NCBI GenBank assembly: GCA_025350815.1
Contig: JANXXE010000125.1
Coordinates: 1 to 36,676 of the forward strand
Length of the DNA stretch: 36,676 bases
Reading direction: 5' to 3'
Origin: Myxococcales bacterium
Lineage (GTDB): Bacteria > Myxococcota_A > Polyangia > Fen-1088
In this document: positions 15,126-23,385 of the stretch, one piece after another
Layout: every line of letters begins with the position of its first letter
How positions within the stretch are numbered: the first letter of the stretch is position 1
Notes under the pieces: generated by a model
Seen by the model: the letters and a program-made list of their open reading frames with translations, nothing else
Databases searched by the model: none
Told to the model about the DNA's origin: nothing
Made by a program: the position numbers and the translations under genes

Positions 15126-17870
15126 TTATTGACAGATGTTGCTGGGCTGGCAGGCGGCGGCGCAGCAGCAGTCCATGTTGTCCCTGCATACCGTGCGGCA
15201 AGCGCCGGTCGTCGCGTCGCAGGTGTAAGGAGCGCACATCGTCTGGCCCTTGTCCTGGCAGACCCCGGCGCCATCGCAGGTCTTCGTGTTCACCATCATA
15301 TTTGCATTGACGCACGATGAGGCGACGCAGGCCGTGCCCGCGAGATACAGACGGCAGGCACCGGCGCCGTCGCAGGTTCCGTCTTGCTTGCAGGTGGTGG
15401 CATCGTCCGCCGGACACATGCCGTTCGGCTCGGCCGCGCCCGCGATCAAGGGATGACACGAGCCCGCGAAACCCGTGACATTGCACGCGCGGCACTTTCC
15501 GCAGGCGCCGGTATCACAGCAGTTTCCATCCACGCAGTGGCCGCCGGTGCACTGGGCGTCGGCCGTACATGTCGCCGCCAGAGGTTTGAGCTGGCAGGTC
15601 GTGCCCACACAACTGGCGGGCGCCACACAGTCAGTGTCGTTCATGCACGTCGTGGGGCAGACCCCCGAGGCGCAGCGGTAGGGGCTGCACGCGATGGTGG
15701 CGCTTGGGGCCGTGCACATGCCACTGCCGTCGCAGGTCGACGGCGGCGTGGCGACGCTGCCCGCACAGGCCCCGGCCGCACACACGGTGCCCGCGGGGTA
15801 CTTGCGGCAGGCGCCGTTGCCGTCGCATTTGCCATCGGTGCCGCAGGTCGTGGCGGCTGCAACGGCGCACATCATGCGGGGATCCGCGCTGCCGGCCGGA
15901 ATCGCGGTGCAGGTGCCGGGCGAGGCGGCCACGTTGCACGCCAGGCACGACCCGCAGGCGCTGGCGGCGCAGCAAACCCCGTCGACGCAGTTGCCGCTGG
16001 CGCACTGTCCACCTGATGTGCACGGGCGTCCGAGCCCCAGGAAATTGCCGCAGGTCCCGCCGCTGCACAGGTTGGGCGGGGCGCAGTCGGCGCTGCTGGT
16101 GCAGGTGGTGCGGCACGCGTTCTTGTTCGCATCGCAGGCATAGGGCGCGCAGGTCTTGGCGGCGCCCATGGGGCAACTGCCCTTGCCGTCGCAGACCGAG
16201 CTTTGCGTGAGTGTGAGTCCGTTGGCCTCGCAGGCGGCGCCCATGCAGCCGGTGCCGGCGATGTACCGTCGGCAGGCGCCCGCGCCGTTGCAGGTTCCGT
16301 CGTTTCTGCACGAGTTGGGCGTTCCCATCGCGCAGCCGCCGCGGGCATCCGCCACCCCGGTCGGAATGGACGCGCAGGTGCCGACCGAGCCCGCGATGTT
16401 GCACGCCGTGCAGGTGGCACAGGTCATGGCCTGGCAGCAGACGCCGTTCGTACAGCTGCCTGTCTTGCATTCCGACGAACGGGTGCAGGTGGCGCCGACG
16501 GCGCGCAATCCGCACGTTCCACCCACGCAGACGTTGGGCGCGGCACAGTTGGCGTCGCTGGTGCACGAGGCCAGGCACGATGAGCCGCTGCAGTGGTAGA
16601 CGCCGCAGGACAGAACCGCCCCGGCGGCACAACGACCGGAAGCATCACAGGTGGAGGGCTGTGTTCGGGTGGTCGTGGTGGCGCAGGTCGCGGCCGCGCA
16701 CACGGTTCCGATGGGGTACTTGCGACAGACGCCAGCGCCGTTGCACGTGCCGTCGGTGCCGCAGGTCGACGATCCCTGATTGGTGCACACGGCGCGTGGA
16801 TCAGGTCGGCCAGTTGGAACCGGCGTGCACGTTCCGGGCAGAACACCGCCTGTGCATGTGCGGCAGGGTCCCGCGCACGCGCCATCGCAGCAGACGCCGT
16901 CGACGCAATTGCCGCTGTCGCAGCTTGCGGCGGCAGTGCAGCTTTGGCCCAGGCCCTTCTTGCCGCAGCTCTTATTGGCCACATCGCAGGTGCGCTGGGG
17001 CGCGCAGTCGTCGTTGGCTGCGCAGTCGGCCTTGCACGCGCCGTTCTTGCACGCATAAGGCGCGCACGCGAGCTGTGCGCCCGGCTGGCAGGCCCCGAGG
17101 CCGTCGCACTTGCCGGCGGATAAGAGGATCGTGGCCCCCATGCAGCTGGGCATCTGGCAGACGGCGCCTGCCGGGTAGCGGGCGCAGGCGCCATTACCGT
17201 CGCAGGCCCCCGTGGTTCCGCAGGTCGCCGCGCCGGTATCCATGCAGACTTTGTTCGGATCCTTGATGCCGGCCGCTATCGGTTTGCACTTGCCCGGTGA
17301 ACCGACCTGGCTGCAGGACAGACACGCACCATCGCAGCGGGTGTCGCAACAGACACCGTTGGCGCAGAATCCGCTGGCGCATTCGCCGCCGCCTGCGCAC
17401 TGGGCGCCGTCGAATTTCTTGCCGCAGCTGCCGTTGACGCATTCGCGGCCGGGTATGCAGTCTGCCGAGGCGGCGCAGGTGTTTGCGCAACCGGGGGTTC
17501 CGGCCACGGTCTGGCAGCGGAAGGGCGCACAGATGATGGCCGGGCCGGCCGAACATTGACCCGCGCCGTCGCATGCGCCGGGCGCGGTGATTTCGCCGTC
17601 GCCGCACACGCCGGGCGAACAGCGCGTGCCGGCCGGGTGTTTCCGGCAGCCGCCAGCGCCGTCGCAGGTTCCGTCGAAACTGCAGGTCTCGGCCCCGTAC
17701 CCCGTGCAGATGCGATCAGGCGGCAGCGGGGGCAGCCCGGCCGGAACAAAGCTGCAGGTTCCCTGGAGGCCCGGAACATTGCACGATTGGCACAGCCCCA
17801 CGCACGGTGTGCTGCAGCAGACGCCTTGCGAGCACGAGTGGCTGGCACATTCGGTCCCGAGCGTGCATGC
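15126..17870 (-). repeat. Six tandem ~460-bp coding repeats
   Basis: Protein repeats map to DNA units beginning near 17870, 17402, 16943, 16490, 16025 and 15572 (minus strand). Unit lengths are 151-156 codons. They are diverged in DNA but keep cysteine positions, so duplication is old and selection has acted on the disulfide pattern. Confidence 0.8.
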
Positions 17871-18323
17871 GCGGCCGTTTGGTGCCTCCGCCAAGGTCAC
17901 ACCGGCCCCTGCTGTCAGGTCCACCACGACGGGGACGAGGGTGCCCTTGACCACGTTGGCCCTTGCCTGGCCGCCGGCGACGGGTACGCCGGCCGAAAAG
18001 CCGCGAATCTGGCAGCGCACCATGGTCTTGTCCGCGCTGTCCGGGAAATAGATGATGATGTTGCCGCCGGTGGTCAGGGGGCCGTGGGCGATCTGGGGCT
18101 GGCGTTGCGTGCCGACCAGATCCTTGCCCAGCGGTTCTTCCTGCACGCTGACTTCCAGCTGGTCGACGGTGACATTCAGCCAGTTGCTAACGACGTTGAG
18201 ACCGGTCACGGCGGGGGTGACGTTGCGGCAGCTCGGACCCGCCAGCACCAGGCCGAGCGCGGCCCACGTCAGCGCGTGCTTCGTGAGGATGCGGGGTCGG
18301 TTAGGGGGTGGTGGCGGCTGCAT
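15126..18323 (-). CDS. Giant secreted cysteine-rich protein with six tandem ~153-residue repeats
   Basis: 1065 residues. The N-terminal hydrophobic segment (LTWAALGLVLAG, then Cys32) is a signal peptide, possibly of a lipoprotein. Residues 35-145 form a beta-rich domain with few cysteines. From about residue 152 to the end there are six repeats starting near 152, 308, 461, 612, 767 and 918, each with more than 20 cysteines. Each repeat has the same order: C-x-x-G-x-C with (D/N)GVCC, then GxCxxC, TCG-x-DGTCDG-x-GACRKYP, CDG-x-GxC, CAPYxC, and finally C-x4-(D/N)-C. It is probably a disulfide-stiffened extracellular or outer-membrane-attached rod. Proteins of this style are common in Myxococcota and mostly uncharacterised. 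It is divergent from the small Cys-rich lipoprotein at 18474. Confidence 0.88.
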   Translation of the reverse strand: MQPPPPPNRPRILTKHALTWAALGLVLAGPSCRNVTPAVTGLNVVSNWLNVTVDQLEVSVQEEPLGKDLVGTQRQPQIAHGPLTTGGNIIIYFPDSADKTMVRCQIRGFSAGVPVAGGQARANVVKGTLVPVVVDLTAGAGVTLAEAPNGRACTLGTECASHSCSQGVCCSTPCVGLCQSCNVPGLQGTCSFVPAGLPPLPPDRICTGYGAETCSFDGTCDGAGGCRKHPAGTRCSPGVCGDGEITAPGACDGAGQCSAGPAIICAPFRCQTVAGTPGCANTCAASADCIPGRECVNGSCGKKFDGAQCAGGGECASGFCANGVCCDTRCDGACLSCSQVGSPGKCKPIAAGIKDPNKVCMDTGAATCGTTGACDGNGACARYPAGAVCQMPSCMGATILLSAGKCDGLGACQPGAQLACAPYACKNGACKADCAANDDCAPQRTCDVANKSCGKKGLGQSCTAAASCDSGNCVDGVCCDGACAGPCRTCTGGVLPGTCTPVPTGRPDPRAVCTNQGSSTCGTDGTCNGAGVCRKYPIGTVCAAATCATTTTRTQPSTCDASGRCAAGAVLSCGVYHCSGSSCLASCTSDANCAAPNVCVGGTCGLRAVGATCTRSSECKTGSCTNGVCCQAMTCATCTACNIAGSVGTCASIPTGVADARGGCAMGTPNSCRNDGTCNGAGACRRYIAGTGCMGAACEANGLTLTQSSVCDGKGSCPMGAAKTCAPYACDANKNACRTTCTSSADCAPPNLCSGGTCGNFLGLGRPCTSGGQCASGNCVDGVCCAASACGSCLACNVAASPGTCTAIPAGSADPRMMCAVAAATTCGTDGKCDGNGACRKYPAGTVCAAGACAGSVATPPSTCDGSGMCTAPSATIACSPYRCASGVCPTTCMNDTDCVAPASCVGTTCQLKPLAATCTADAQCTGGHCVDGNCCDTGACGKCRACNVTGFAGSCHPLIAGAAEPNGMCPADDATTCKQDGTCDGAGACRLYLAGTACVASSCVNANMMVNTKTCDGAGVCQDKGQTMCAPYTCDATTGACRTVCRDNMDCCCAAACQPSNICQ

Positions 18324-18462
18324 GCTGGGTCGGGCCCTTGGTGGGCGGGTTTGGCGCGCTCAATGTTAGCCCGAAATGCTGCTTGGGCACAGGATGTCAG
18401 CGTGCCGATGGGGTTCGTTTGGGGGCCAGGGATCCTGTAAGGTGCCCGCTTGGCGCCCGAAG

Positions 18463-18468
18463 AGGAGG
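18463..18468 (+). promoter_or_regulatory. Strong Shine-Dalgarno site
   Basis: AGGAGG five bases before the ATG at 18474 fixes that start over an in-frame upstream codon at 18450. Confidence 0.8.
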
Positions 18469-18473
18469 ACCAG

Positions 18474-19280
18474 ATGCCGCGTGGCAATAGCCGAACCGTA
18501 TGTGTAGCCGTTTTGTGGGTCGTCGCCATGCTTGGGATCGCCTGCAATGGTGGTTCGAGCCCGAGTCTGAGTGACGGCGCGGCAGGGGCCGGTGCCTCGG
18601 GCGACGCGGGTGCCAGCGCGGCCCTGCAGGCCAAATGCGACCAGCTCATAAAGGCCACCTGTCAACGGTCGGCTGAATGCGAGAAGAACGACGGCGGGTC
18701 GTCGCCCAGTGCCAGCTCGTGCGTGACGACCGTGATGAAGGATTTCGATTGCTCACGCACGCGCGCGGTCTCGGCCACGTACCCCCAGTGCCTTAAGGAT
18801 TTGGCGGCGCTCAGTTGTGCGTCGCTGTATCCGGGCGGTGACTTTCAGCCGCCGGGCGCGTGCAAAGGGGTGATTGATCTGGCACCGACGAAGGAGCGTC
18901 AGCAGTGCGACTTGCTGGAGTCGACGGTTTGCGATCGGTTTGTGGAATGTTCGAAATCGACCGACCCCGCGGGCGACAAGGCGGGGTGCCTGCAGGTCAT
19001 CGGCGATGCGATCCCCTGCGAGCTGGCGGTCGGCGTTTCAGCCACCTACGATCAGTGCATGCAGAATCTGAAGGGCTGGACCTGCGACATGATTTACCCG
19101 GGGCAGCAACTGAAGCTTCCCAAAGAATGTGTTCAGGTCATCATGACCAACCGCGCGCTGACGGTGACCGCCAGTGCGCTGATGTCGCGAAATGGCGACA
19201 AGGGCGTGCCATCATCAAGGGTCCGTCGTGCCGTGCCAGGCCTGTTCGAAGGCGAACTGCGCCTGATCACCCGACCCTGA
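18474..19280 (+). CDS. Lipoprotein with duplicated eight-cysteine domain
   Basis: 268 residues; signal segment LWVVAMLGIAC with Cys24 as the probable lipid site, then a Gly/Ala/Ser linker. Two domains follow with almost identical cysteine spacing. The first has Cys at 55, 63, 69, 83, 93, 106, 115 and 130; the second at 145, 153, 159, 172, 182, 195, 204 and 219. Both share C-D-x-L, VSATY-x-QC and YPG-x-x-x-x-P-x-x-C. This is an internal duplication, and each domain should form four disulfides. Function unknown; the export signal places it on the envelope. The last 30-40 residues are unlike the rest and another frame ends in a Cys-containing peptide, so the 3' end may be frameshifted. It ends four bases from the convergent TMTC-like gene. 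Confidence 0.82.
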   Translation: MPRGNSRTVCVAVLWVVAMLGIACNGGSSPSLSDGAAGAGASGDAGASAALQAKCDQLIKATCQRSAECEKNDGGSSPSASSCVTTVMKDFDCSRTRAVSATYPQCLKDLAALSCASLYPGGDFQPPGACKGVIDLAPTKERQQCDLLESTVCDRFVECSKSTDPAGDKAGCLQVIGDAIPCELAVGVSATYDQCMQNLKGWTCDMIYPGQQLKLPKECVQVIMTNRALTVTASALMSRNGDKGVPSSRVRRAVPGLFEGELRLITRP

Positions 19281-19284
19281 TTGG

Positions 19285-20988
19285 TTATCGCGTCGGGGCG
19301 ACGGTCGTGGCGCGGGCCTGGGCCGCGGCGAGCTGCCGGTGTAAACCCTCGCGTGCGGGCGCCGCCGGCGGCAGCGCGCGCAGCGCTTCCCGCAGATCCG
19401 TCACAGCCCCCGTCGTATCCTGGCGGTCGAGCCGGTGTGTTGCGCGGGCCGCGAGGACGGCGGCCAGGTCATGGGCCACGTCAGCGCGCGGTGCCAGGCG
19501 CAGGGCGAATCGGAAGTCGTCGATGCTGCCATCCAGGTCGCCCACATCGGCGCGGGCGATCCCGCGATTCATGCGCGAGCTGAGATGCTGCGGGTCCAGG
19601 GCCAGCGCCTGATCGTAGTCAGCCAGGGCGCCGGGCAAGTCGTGCGCCTGCCGCCGCGCGAGTCCGCGGTTGTTGTACCCAAGGAAGAGGCTTTGATCGA
19701 GGGCCAGCGCGTGATCCCACAGGGTCAGCGAGTTCTTCCAAATCTGCGCCTGGCGGAAGGTCAGCACCACGGCAAGGCCAATCGTTGCCAGCAAGACGGC
19801 GGCGGCGCCAACGGTCTTGCGAACATCGGTGATTGTGCACAAGCCGCCCGCGATGACGATGGCCCACGGGATCGCCGCCAGATAGGTGAAGCGATCCGCG
19901 GCGTATTGCGCGCCTATCTGTATGACACCGAGGGTGGGGGCCAGCAGCGTCACGAACACCAGCCACGCCGCCAGTCCGGCGGGCCAGCGCTTGCGGGCAG
20001 CCCACAGGCCGAGTGAGACAGCAAGCGCGGCCAGGGTGCCGACGACGAATCGGGGTTCGGTCCCCAGCGGCACGGGCCACGCCATGTACAGCGGTGACAG
20101 GTCGGCGGGCCACAGGATCTTGCCGAGGTAGAAACACAGACGGTGGCCGGGTTGCAGCAGGCGGTGCCAGATCGTGTAGGCGTCTGACAGAGCCAGCGCG
20201 CCGGCGCTTTTCTCGGCGGCAAGACCGCCGGCGATCGCGGCGACCGCGAGTGCGAAGTGCGGAAGCTTTTCTTTGATAATCGCTGTTCGCGACGTGGAAC
20301 CCAGGCGCCGCAACGGATAAACGTCCAGCACCAGCAGCACCAGCGGCAAGGTCACGCCCAGGACCTTCGACAGCAGCGAGGCTGCGAAAAATCCCACGGA
20401 CAGCACCCACCAGCGGGTGCGGGCGGTGCCCGCCGGCTGCCGCTGCATCGCCAGGTACGCGGCGATGGCCGACAGGAAGAAGATCCCGCACAGGACATCC
20501 CGCCTTTCGGTTATCCACGCCACGGATTCGACGCGCAGGGGATGAAGGGTGTGCAACGCGGTGGCGGTCGCGGCGGCCCAGCGCATCCGGATTTCCGTCG
20601 GTGCCGACGCGTGGCGATTCGCGAACGCCGCCTGCAGCAGCGCGAGCGCCACGTGGTACAGCAGGACGGCGTTTCCGGCGTGCAGCAAAAGATTCGTCAG
20701 GTGGTACCCGAACGGATTCATGCCCCACAACCTGAAGTCGAGGGCCAGCGTCAGCCAGGTCAACGGGATGTAGTGTCCGTTGTGGGTGGTGAACATCCAC
20801 AGCAGTTGCTGCGCGCCGAAGCCGCGGTAACTGGGATTCTCGACGAAGTTCGTGGCGTCGTCCCAGTTCACGAAATCGCCGGACAACGCCGGCCAGAAGC
20901 TGAAGAAGGCCAGCAGGGCCAGCGCCGCCGGCAAGGCCCAGGTCAAGGCCGGGAACGTCCGCGCCTGCGCGTGTCGACGTTTGCCCAT
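19285..20988 (-). CDS. TMTC-like integral membrane protein: GT-C-type glycosyltransferase region plus TPRs
   Basis: 567 residues. The N-terminal part has about ten hydrophobic segments. The first periplasmic loop, DFVNWDDATNFVENPSYRG, carries the acidic pair expected of GT-C glycosyltransferases, and GHYIPLTWLTLALDFRLWG plus GYHLTNLLLHAGNAVLLYHV are characteristic of the bacterial homologues of eukaryotic TMTC proteins. From about residue 430 there are tetratricopeptide repeats (YNNRGLARRQAHDLPGALAD, then MNRGIARADVGDLDGSIDD). The likely role is lipid-linked sugar transfer to exported protein, with the TPR domain on the periplasmic side binding substrates; this is inferred from the family. 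The ATG at 20988 lies 15 bases after the ogt stop, so it is probably the last gene of an EamA-ogt-TMTC operon. Confidence 0.83.
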   Translation of the reverse strand: MGKRRHAQARTFPALTWALPAALALLAFFSFWPALSGDFVNWDDATNFVENPSYRGFGAQQLLWMFTTHNGHYIPLTWLTLALDFRLWGMNPFGYHLTNLLLHAGNAVLLYHVALALLQAAFANRHASAPTEIRMRWAAATATALHTLHPLRVESVAWITERRDVLCGIFFLSAIAAYLAMQRQPAGTARTRWWVLSVGFFAASLLSKVLGVTLPLVLLVLDVYPLRRLGSTSRTAIIKEKLPHFALAVAAIAGGLAAEKSAGALALSDAYTIWHRLLQPGHRLCFYLGKILWPADLSPLYMAWPVPLGTEPRFVVGTLAALAVSLGLWAARKRWPAGLAAWLVFVTLLAPTLGVIQIGAQYAADRFTYLAAIPWAIVIAGGLCTITDVRKTVGAAAVLLATIGLAVVLTFRQAQIWKNSLTLWDHALALDQSLFLGYNNRGLARRQAHDLPGALADYDQALALDPQHLSSRMNRGIARADVGDLDGSIDDFRFALRLAPRADVAHDLAAVLAARATHRLDRQDTTGAVTDLREALRALPPAAPAREGLHRQLAAAQARATTVAPTR

Positions 20989-21003
20989 GCGGACGTGGCG
21001 GCT

Positions 21004-21501
21004 TCAGCGACTCCGCTCGCGCGCGAGCAGGGCCCGCTTGCGCCCGAGGCCCCAGCGGTAGCCTCCGAGGCCACCGTCTGTTCGTAGCACCCGGTGGCAG
21101 GGGACAGCCAGGGCGACGGGATTCGCACCACAGGCAGAGGCGACGGCCCGCACGGCGCGGGGCGCGCCGACCTGGCGGGCGATTTGCGCGTAGGTGGTGG
21201 TCTGCCCGGCCGGAATGTCACGCAGCGCCCGCCATACCTTCTGCTGGAACGGCGTCCCCTGCACGTCGAGGGGAATCGCCGCGGCCCCGCCGGTCGCATC
21301 AAGCAACTGGACAAGACGATCGGCCAGCACGTCGAGGGCCCTGTCGCCCAGCGGGCGCTGGACGCGGGCGTGTGGGAAGCGCCGTCGCAAGTCGGCCCAC
21401 AGCGCGTCTGCATCGTCGTCGAACGACACCAGGCACACACCGCGCGCCGTCGCCGCCATCAGCATTTTGCCCAGCGAGCAGGTCCGCACGAGCGCGCGCA
21501 T
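21004..21501 (-). CDS. ogt: Methylated-DNA-[protein]-cysteine S-methyltransferase
   Basis: Contains the invariant active site Pro-Cys-His-Arg in VALAVPCHRVLRTDGGLGGYRWG, preceded by the helix-turn-helix-like part GTPFQQKVWRALRDIPAGQTTTYAQIARQVGAP. The N-terminal half (LGKMLMAATARGVCLVSFDDD) is the usual Ogt/Ada-C ribonuclease-like domain. It repairs O6-alkylguanine and O4-alkylthymine by one-time alkyl transfer to the active-site cysteine. I start at the ATG at 21501 (165 residues, standard length); the frame is open to a TTG at 21543, and a GTG at 21525 is another option. None has a clear ribosome-binding site. No Ada regulatory domain is present. It sits between the EamA and TMTC-like genes on the same strand. 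Confidence 0.9.
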   Translation of the reverse strand: MRALVRTCSLGKMLMAATARGVCLVSFDDDADALWADLRRRFPHARVQRPLGDRALDVLADRLVQLLDATGGAAAIPLDVQGTPFQQKVWRALRDIPAGQTTTYAQIARQVGAPRAVRAVASACGANPVALAVPCHRVLRTDGGLGGYRWGLGRKRALLARERSR

Positions 21502-21565
21502 TTCGATGGTCAGGCTGTCGAGCACGACAGCAGTATGACGCAATTGTGGCGGGCCGTGTCGCGTC

Positions 21566-22486
21566 TCAAGAGACCAACAGGAATACCCCGCCTATCACCA
21601 TGACGATGCCCAGACTTTTGGCGGCGGAAAATCGTTCAGCGCCTGTCCACAGGGCAATTGGGACGGCCAGCACCGGCGCCAGGGACGACAGGGCAGCCCC
21701 GACCGCCAGCGGCGCGTTTGTCAGGCCGTAGGTAAAAAGCCATGCCCCGCCAAAAGATTCGAGAACGAACACCCCCAGCACCGGTCTGACGTGCGCGCGG
21801 GGCACAAACAGACCGCCCTGGCCCGCGGCGCCTCCACGGGGCAGCAGCAGGCCCAGCAGTGGGCACAGCACCAGCGCGAAGGTCATGCGACAGAAGCCCG
21901 CGGCACCGAGGGGAACACCCTGGCTTCCCAGACCCACGGCCACGCTGTTGACCGCCCAGAACAAGGACGTGGCAAGTGCCAGCAGCACGCCTGCCAACCG
22001 CCCCGTGCGCAAGCGGGGATCGCCGTCGGCGTCGGAAGCCGAGCCGCTGCTGACAATCACCAGGACCGTGCCCGCGACGACCGCCAGGACACCGCCCAGG
22101 CGCCGCGGCATCAGCGTCTCGTGGCGGAACAAGACACCGCCCAGCGCGGCCCACAGCGGGTAGGCCGAGGCGATGGACATGGCAGCCGGCACGCCCAGGG
22201 CATTCGCGCTGCGCAGAAACAGCACATCCCCCAGCGCGAAACTGGTCAGCACGCTCAGCACCAGAAAGCCCAGGCGCGCAGGACCGATGGCGGCGATCGC
22301 CGCGGCAGATCCTGTTAGCCCGCGCGATTCGATCAGCAGGTACAGGGCGAACAGGGGTGTGGCGACAAGGGCACGCGTCGCGTTCACCTTTGATCCGGAA
22401 TGGTGGCGCGCCAGTCGCGCGTAGACAGATATGCCGACGGCCCACGTCCCCGACGACAGAAGCGCGGCAAGCGCGGCGCCATTCAT
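21566..22486 (-). CDS. EamA/DMT-superfamily transporter
   Basis: 306 residues with ten hydrophobic segments arranged as two homologous five-helix halves, the EamA (PF00892) architecture. Examples are FLVLSVLTSFALGDVLFL and AAMSIASAYPLWAALGGVLF in the first half, and LFTYGLTNAPLAVGAALSSL with a final LGIVMVIGGVFLLV in the second. The phrase SAYPLWAALGGVLFRHE is the usual end-of-half signature. Such proteins export metabolites or amino acids; the substrate cannot be told. The ATG at 22486 is 59 bases from the divergent lipoprotein start. It is the first gene of a likely minus-strand operon with ogt and the TMTC-like gene. Confidence 0.88.
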   Translation of the reverse strand: MNGAALAALLSSGTWAVGISVYARLARHHSGSKVNATRALVATPLFALYLLIESRGLTGSAAAIAAIGPARLGFLVLSVLTSFALGDVLFLRSANALGVPAAMSIASAYPLWAALGGVLFRHETLMPRRLGGVLAVVAGTVLVIVSSGSASDADGDPRLRTGRLAGVLLALATSLFWAVNSVAVGLGSQGVPLGAAGFCRMTFALVLCPLLGLLLPRGGAAGQGGLFVPRAHVRPVLGVFVLESFGGAWLFTYGLTNAPLAVGAALSSLAPVLAVPIALWTGAERFSAAKSLGIVMVIGGVFLLVS

Positions 22487-22545
22487 GAGGCGCGCGAGCG
22501 TAGCATGCAGAGCCCAAGTTGCGGCAGGATGGTGCCGTGTTACGC

Positions 22546-23385
22546 ATGCGAACCATTGCCGTGCTGGCGGGTGCCCTTATCCTCGCTGGTGCGGGGTGCG
22601 CCATGTTGCCGCCGCCGCCCGCCGGGCCGCCGGTGGGGCCGGGGCAGATCTCGTATGCGATGACCTTCGGGCTGAACAGCGCACCGGCCACCGCCACCGT
22701 GGTCACCGACGATGGCACGCACCACGCGATCGGCGGTAACGCTGACATCGTGACGGGCAAGTACGATTTGTTGGGCACGCTGGCCAATCCGCGCATGGCC
22801 CTGCGATATGCGCCGACCGCCCGGCTGGACGTGGGCGGCTACGCCGGCGGATGGGACGCGGGCGGTGCGATTCGGCGCTTCTTGAACGATGATCCTTTGA
22901 AGGCGGCGGTTCCGGTGGCGCTGTCGCTGGGCGCGCAGGTCGGCTATTCGCTGTTCTTTGAACGCCAGCCGCTGGGCCGGCCCTGGCAAGTGCAGGCGGG
23001 GCTCGAATTCCACCCGTTCGTCCGTGGCTACGGCAGCAGCCTGCTGGGCCTTTCGGCAAGCTATGGTCGGCGGCGCCACGCCCTGCTGGTACCGGTCGAG
23101 CTGATTCCCACAGACCAGGGCGACCCTTTCCCCCTGACGCATACCGATTTCGAGATCACCCGCCCCGAACTGCGGCTGGAACTGTCGCTGGGCACGGTCA
23201 TCCTGGGCGCGCGAAAGGCCGTTGCCACGTTCACGGTCATGCCCTATGTGGTGCTGGGCGCGGGTCCGGCGCGCGGGGGCTGCGCCTGTGCGGGCCATCC
23301 GCGTCTGGAGACCTACGACCAGACGTGGGGCATCGCGTTCGTGGTGGGGCCGTTCGCGGTGCTTGATCCGGCGGCTAACCCTTGA
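22546..23385 (+). CDS. Lipoprotein, unknown function, probable beta-rich
   Basis: The signal segment ends Leu-Ile-Leu-Ala-Gly-Ala-Gly-Cys18, followed by a Pro-rich stretch. The body is rich in alternating strands (MALRYAPTARLDVGGYAGGW, VALSLGAQVGYSLFF, QVQAGLEFHPFVRGYG, TFTVMPYVVLGAG), a pattern typical of beta-barrels or beta-sandwich envelope proteins. A CACAG motif near residue 246 is the only other cysteine cluster. I give the ATG at 22546; a GTG at 22537 is better spaced from CAGGAT and could be the true start. The last 11 bases overlap the convergent iron-permease-like gene. No family recognised. Confidence 0.75.
   Translation: MRTIAVLAGALILAGAGCAMLPPPPAGPPVGPGQISYAMTFGLNSAPATATVVTDDGTHHAIGGNADIVTGKYDLLGTLANPRMALRYAPTARLDVGGYAGGWDAGGAIRRFLNDDPLKAAVPVALSLGAQVGYSLFFERQPLGRPWQVQAGLEFHPFVRGYGSSLLGLSASYGRRRHALLVPVELIPTDQGDPFPLTHTDFEITRPELRLELSLGTVILGARKAVATFTVMPYVVLGAGPARGGCACAGHPRLETYDQTWGIAFVVGPFAVLDPAANP

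Noticed and set aside
15126-17870. CRISPR-like regularity in the ~460-bp repeats
   Set aside because: The repeats are coding, in frame and far too long and diverged for CRISPR; there are no spacers or cas genes.
19619-20800. A 393-codon frame overlapping the TMTC-like gene on the same strand
   Set aside because: Composition is Arg/Ala/Gly-rich with no hydrophobic pattern; the overlapping frame has membrane helices and TPRs.
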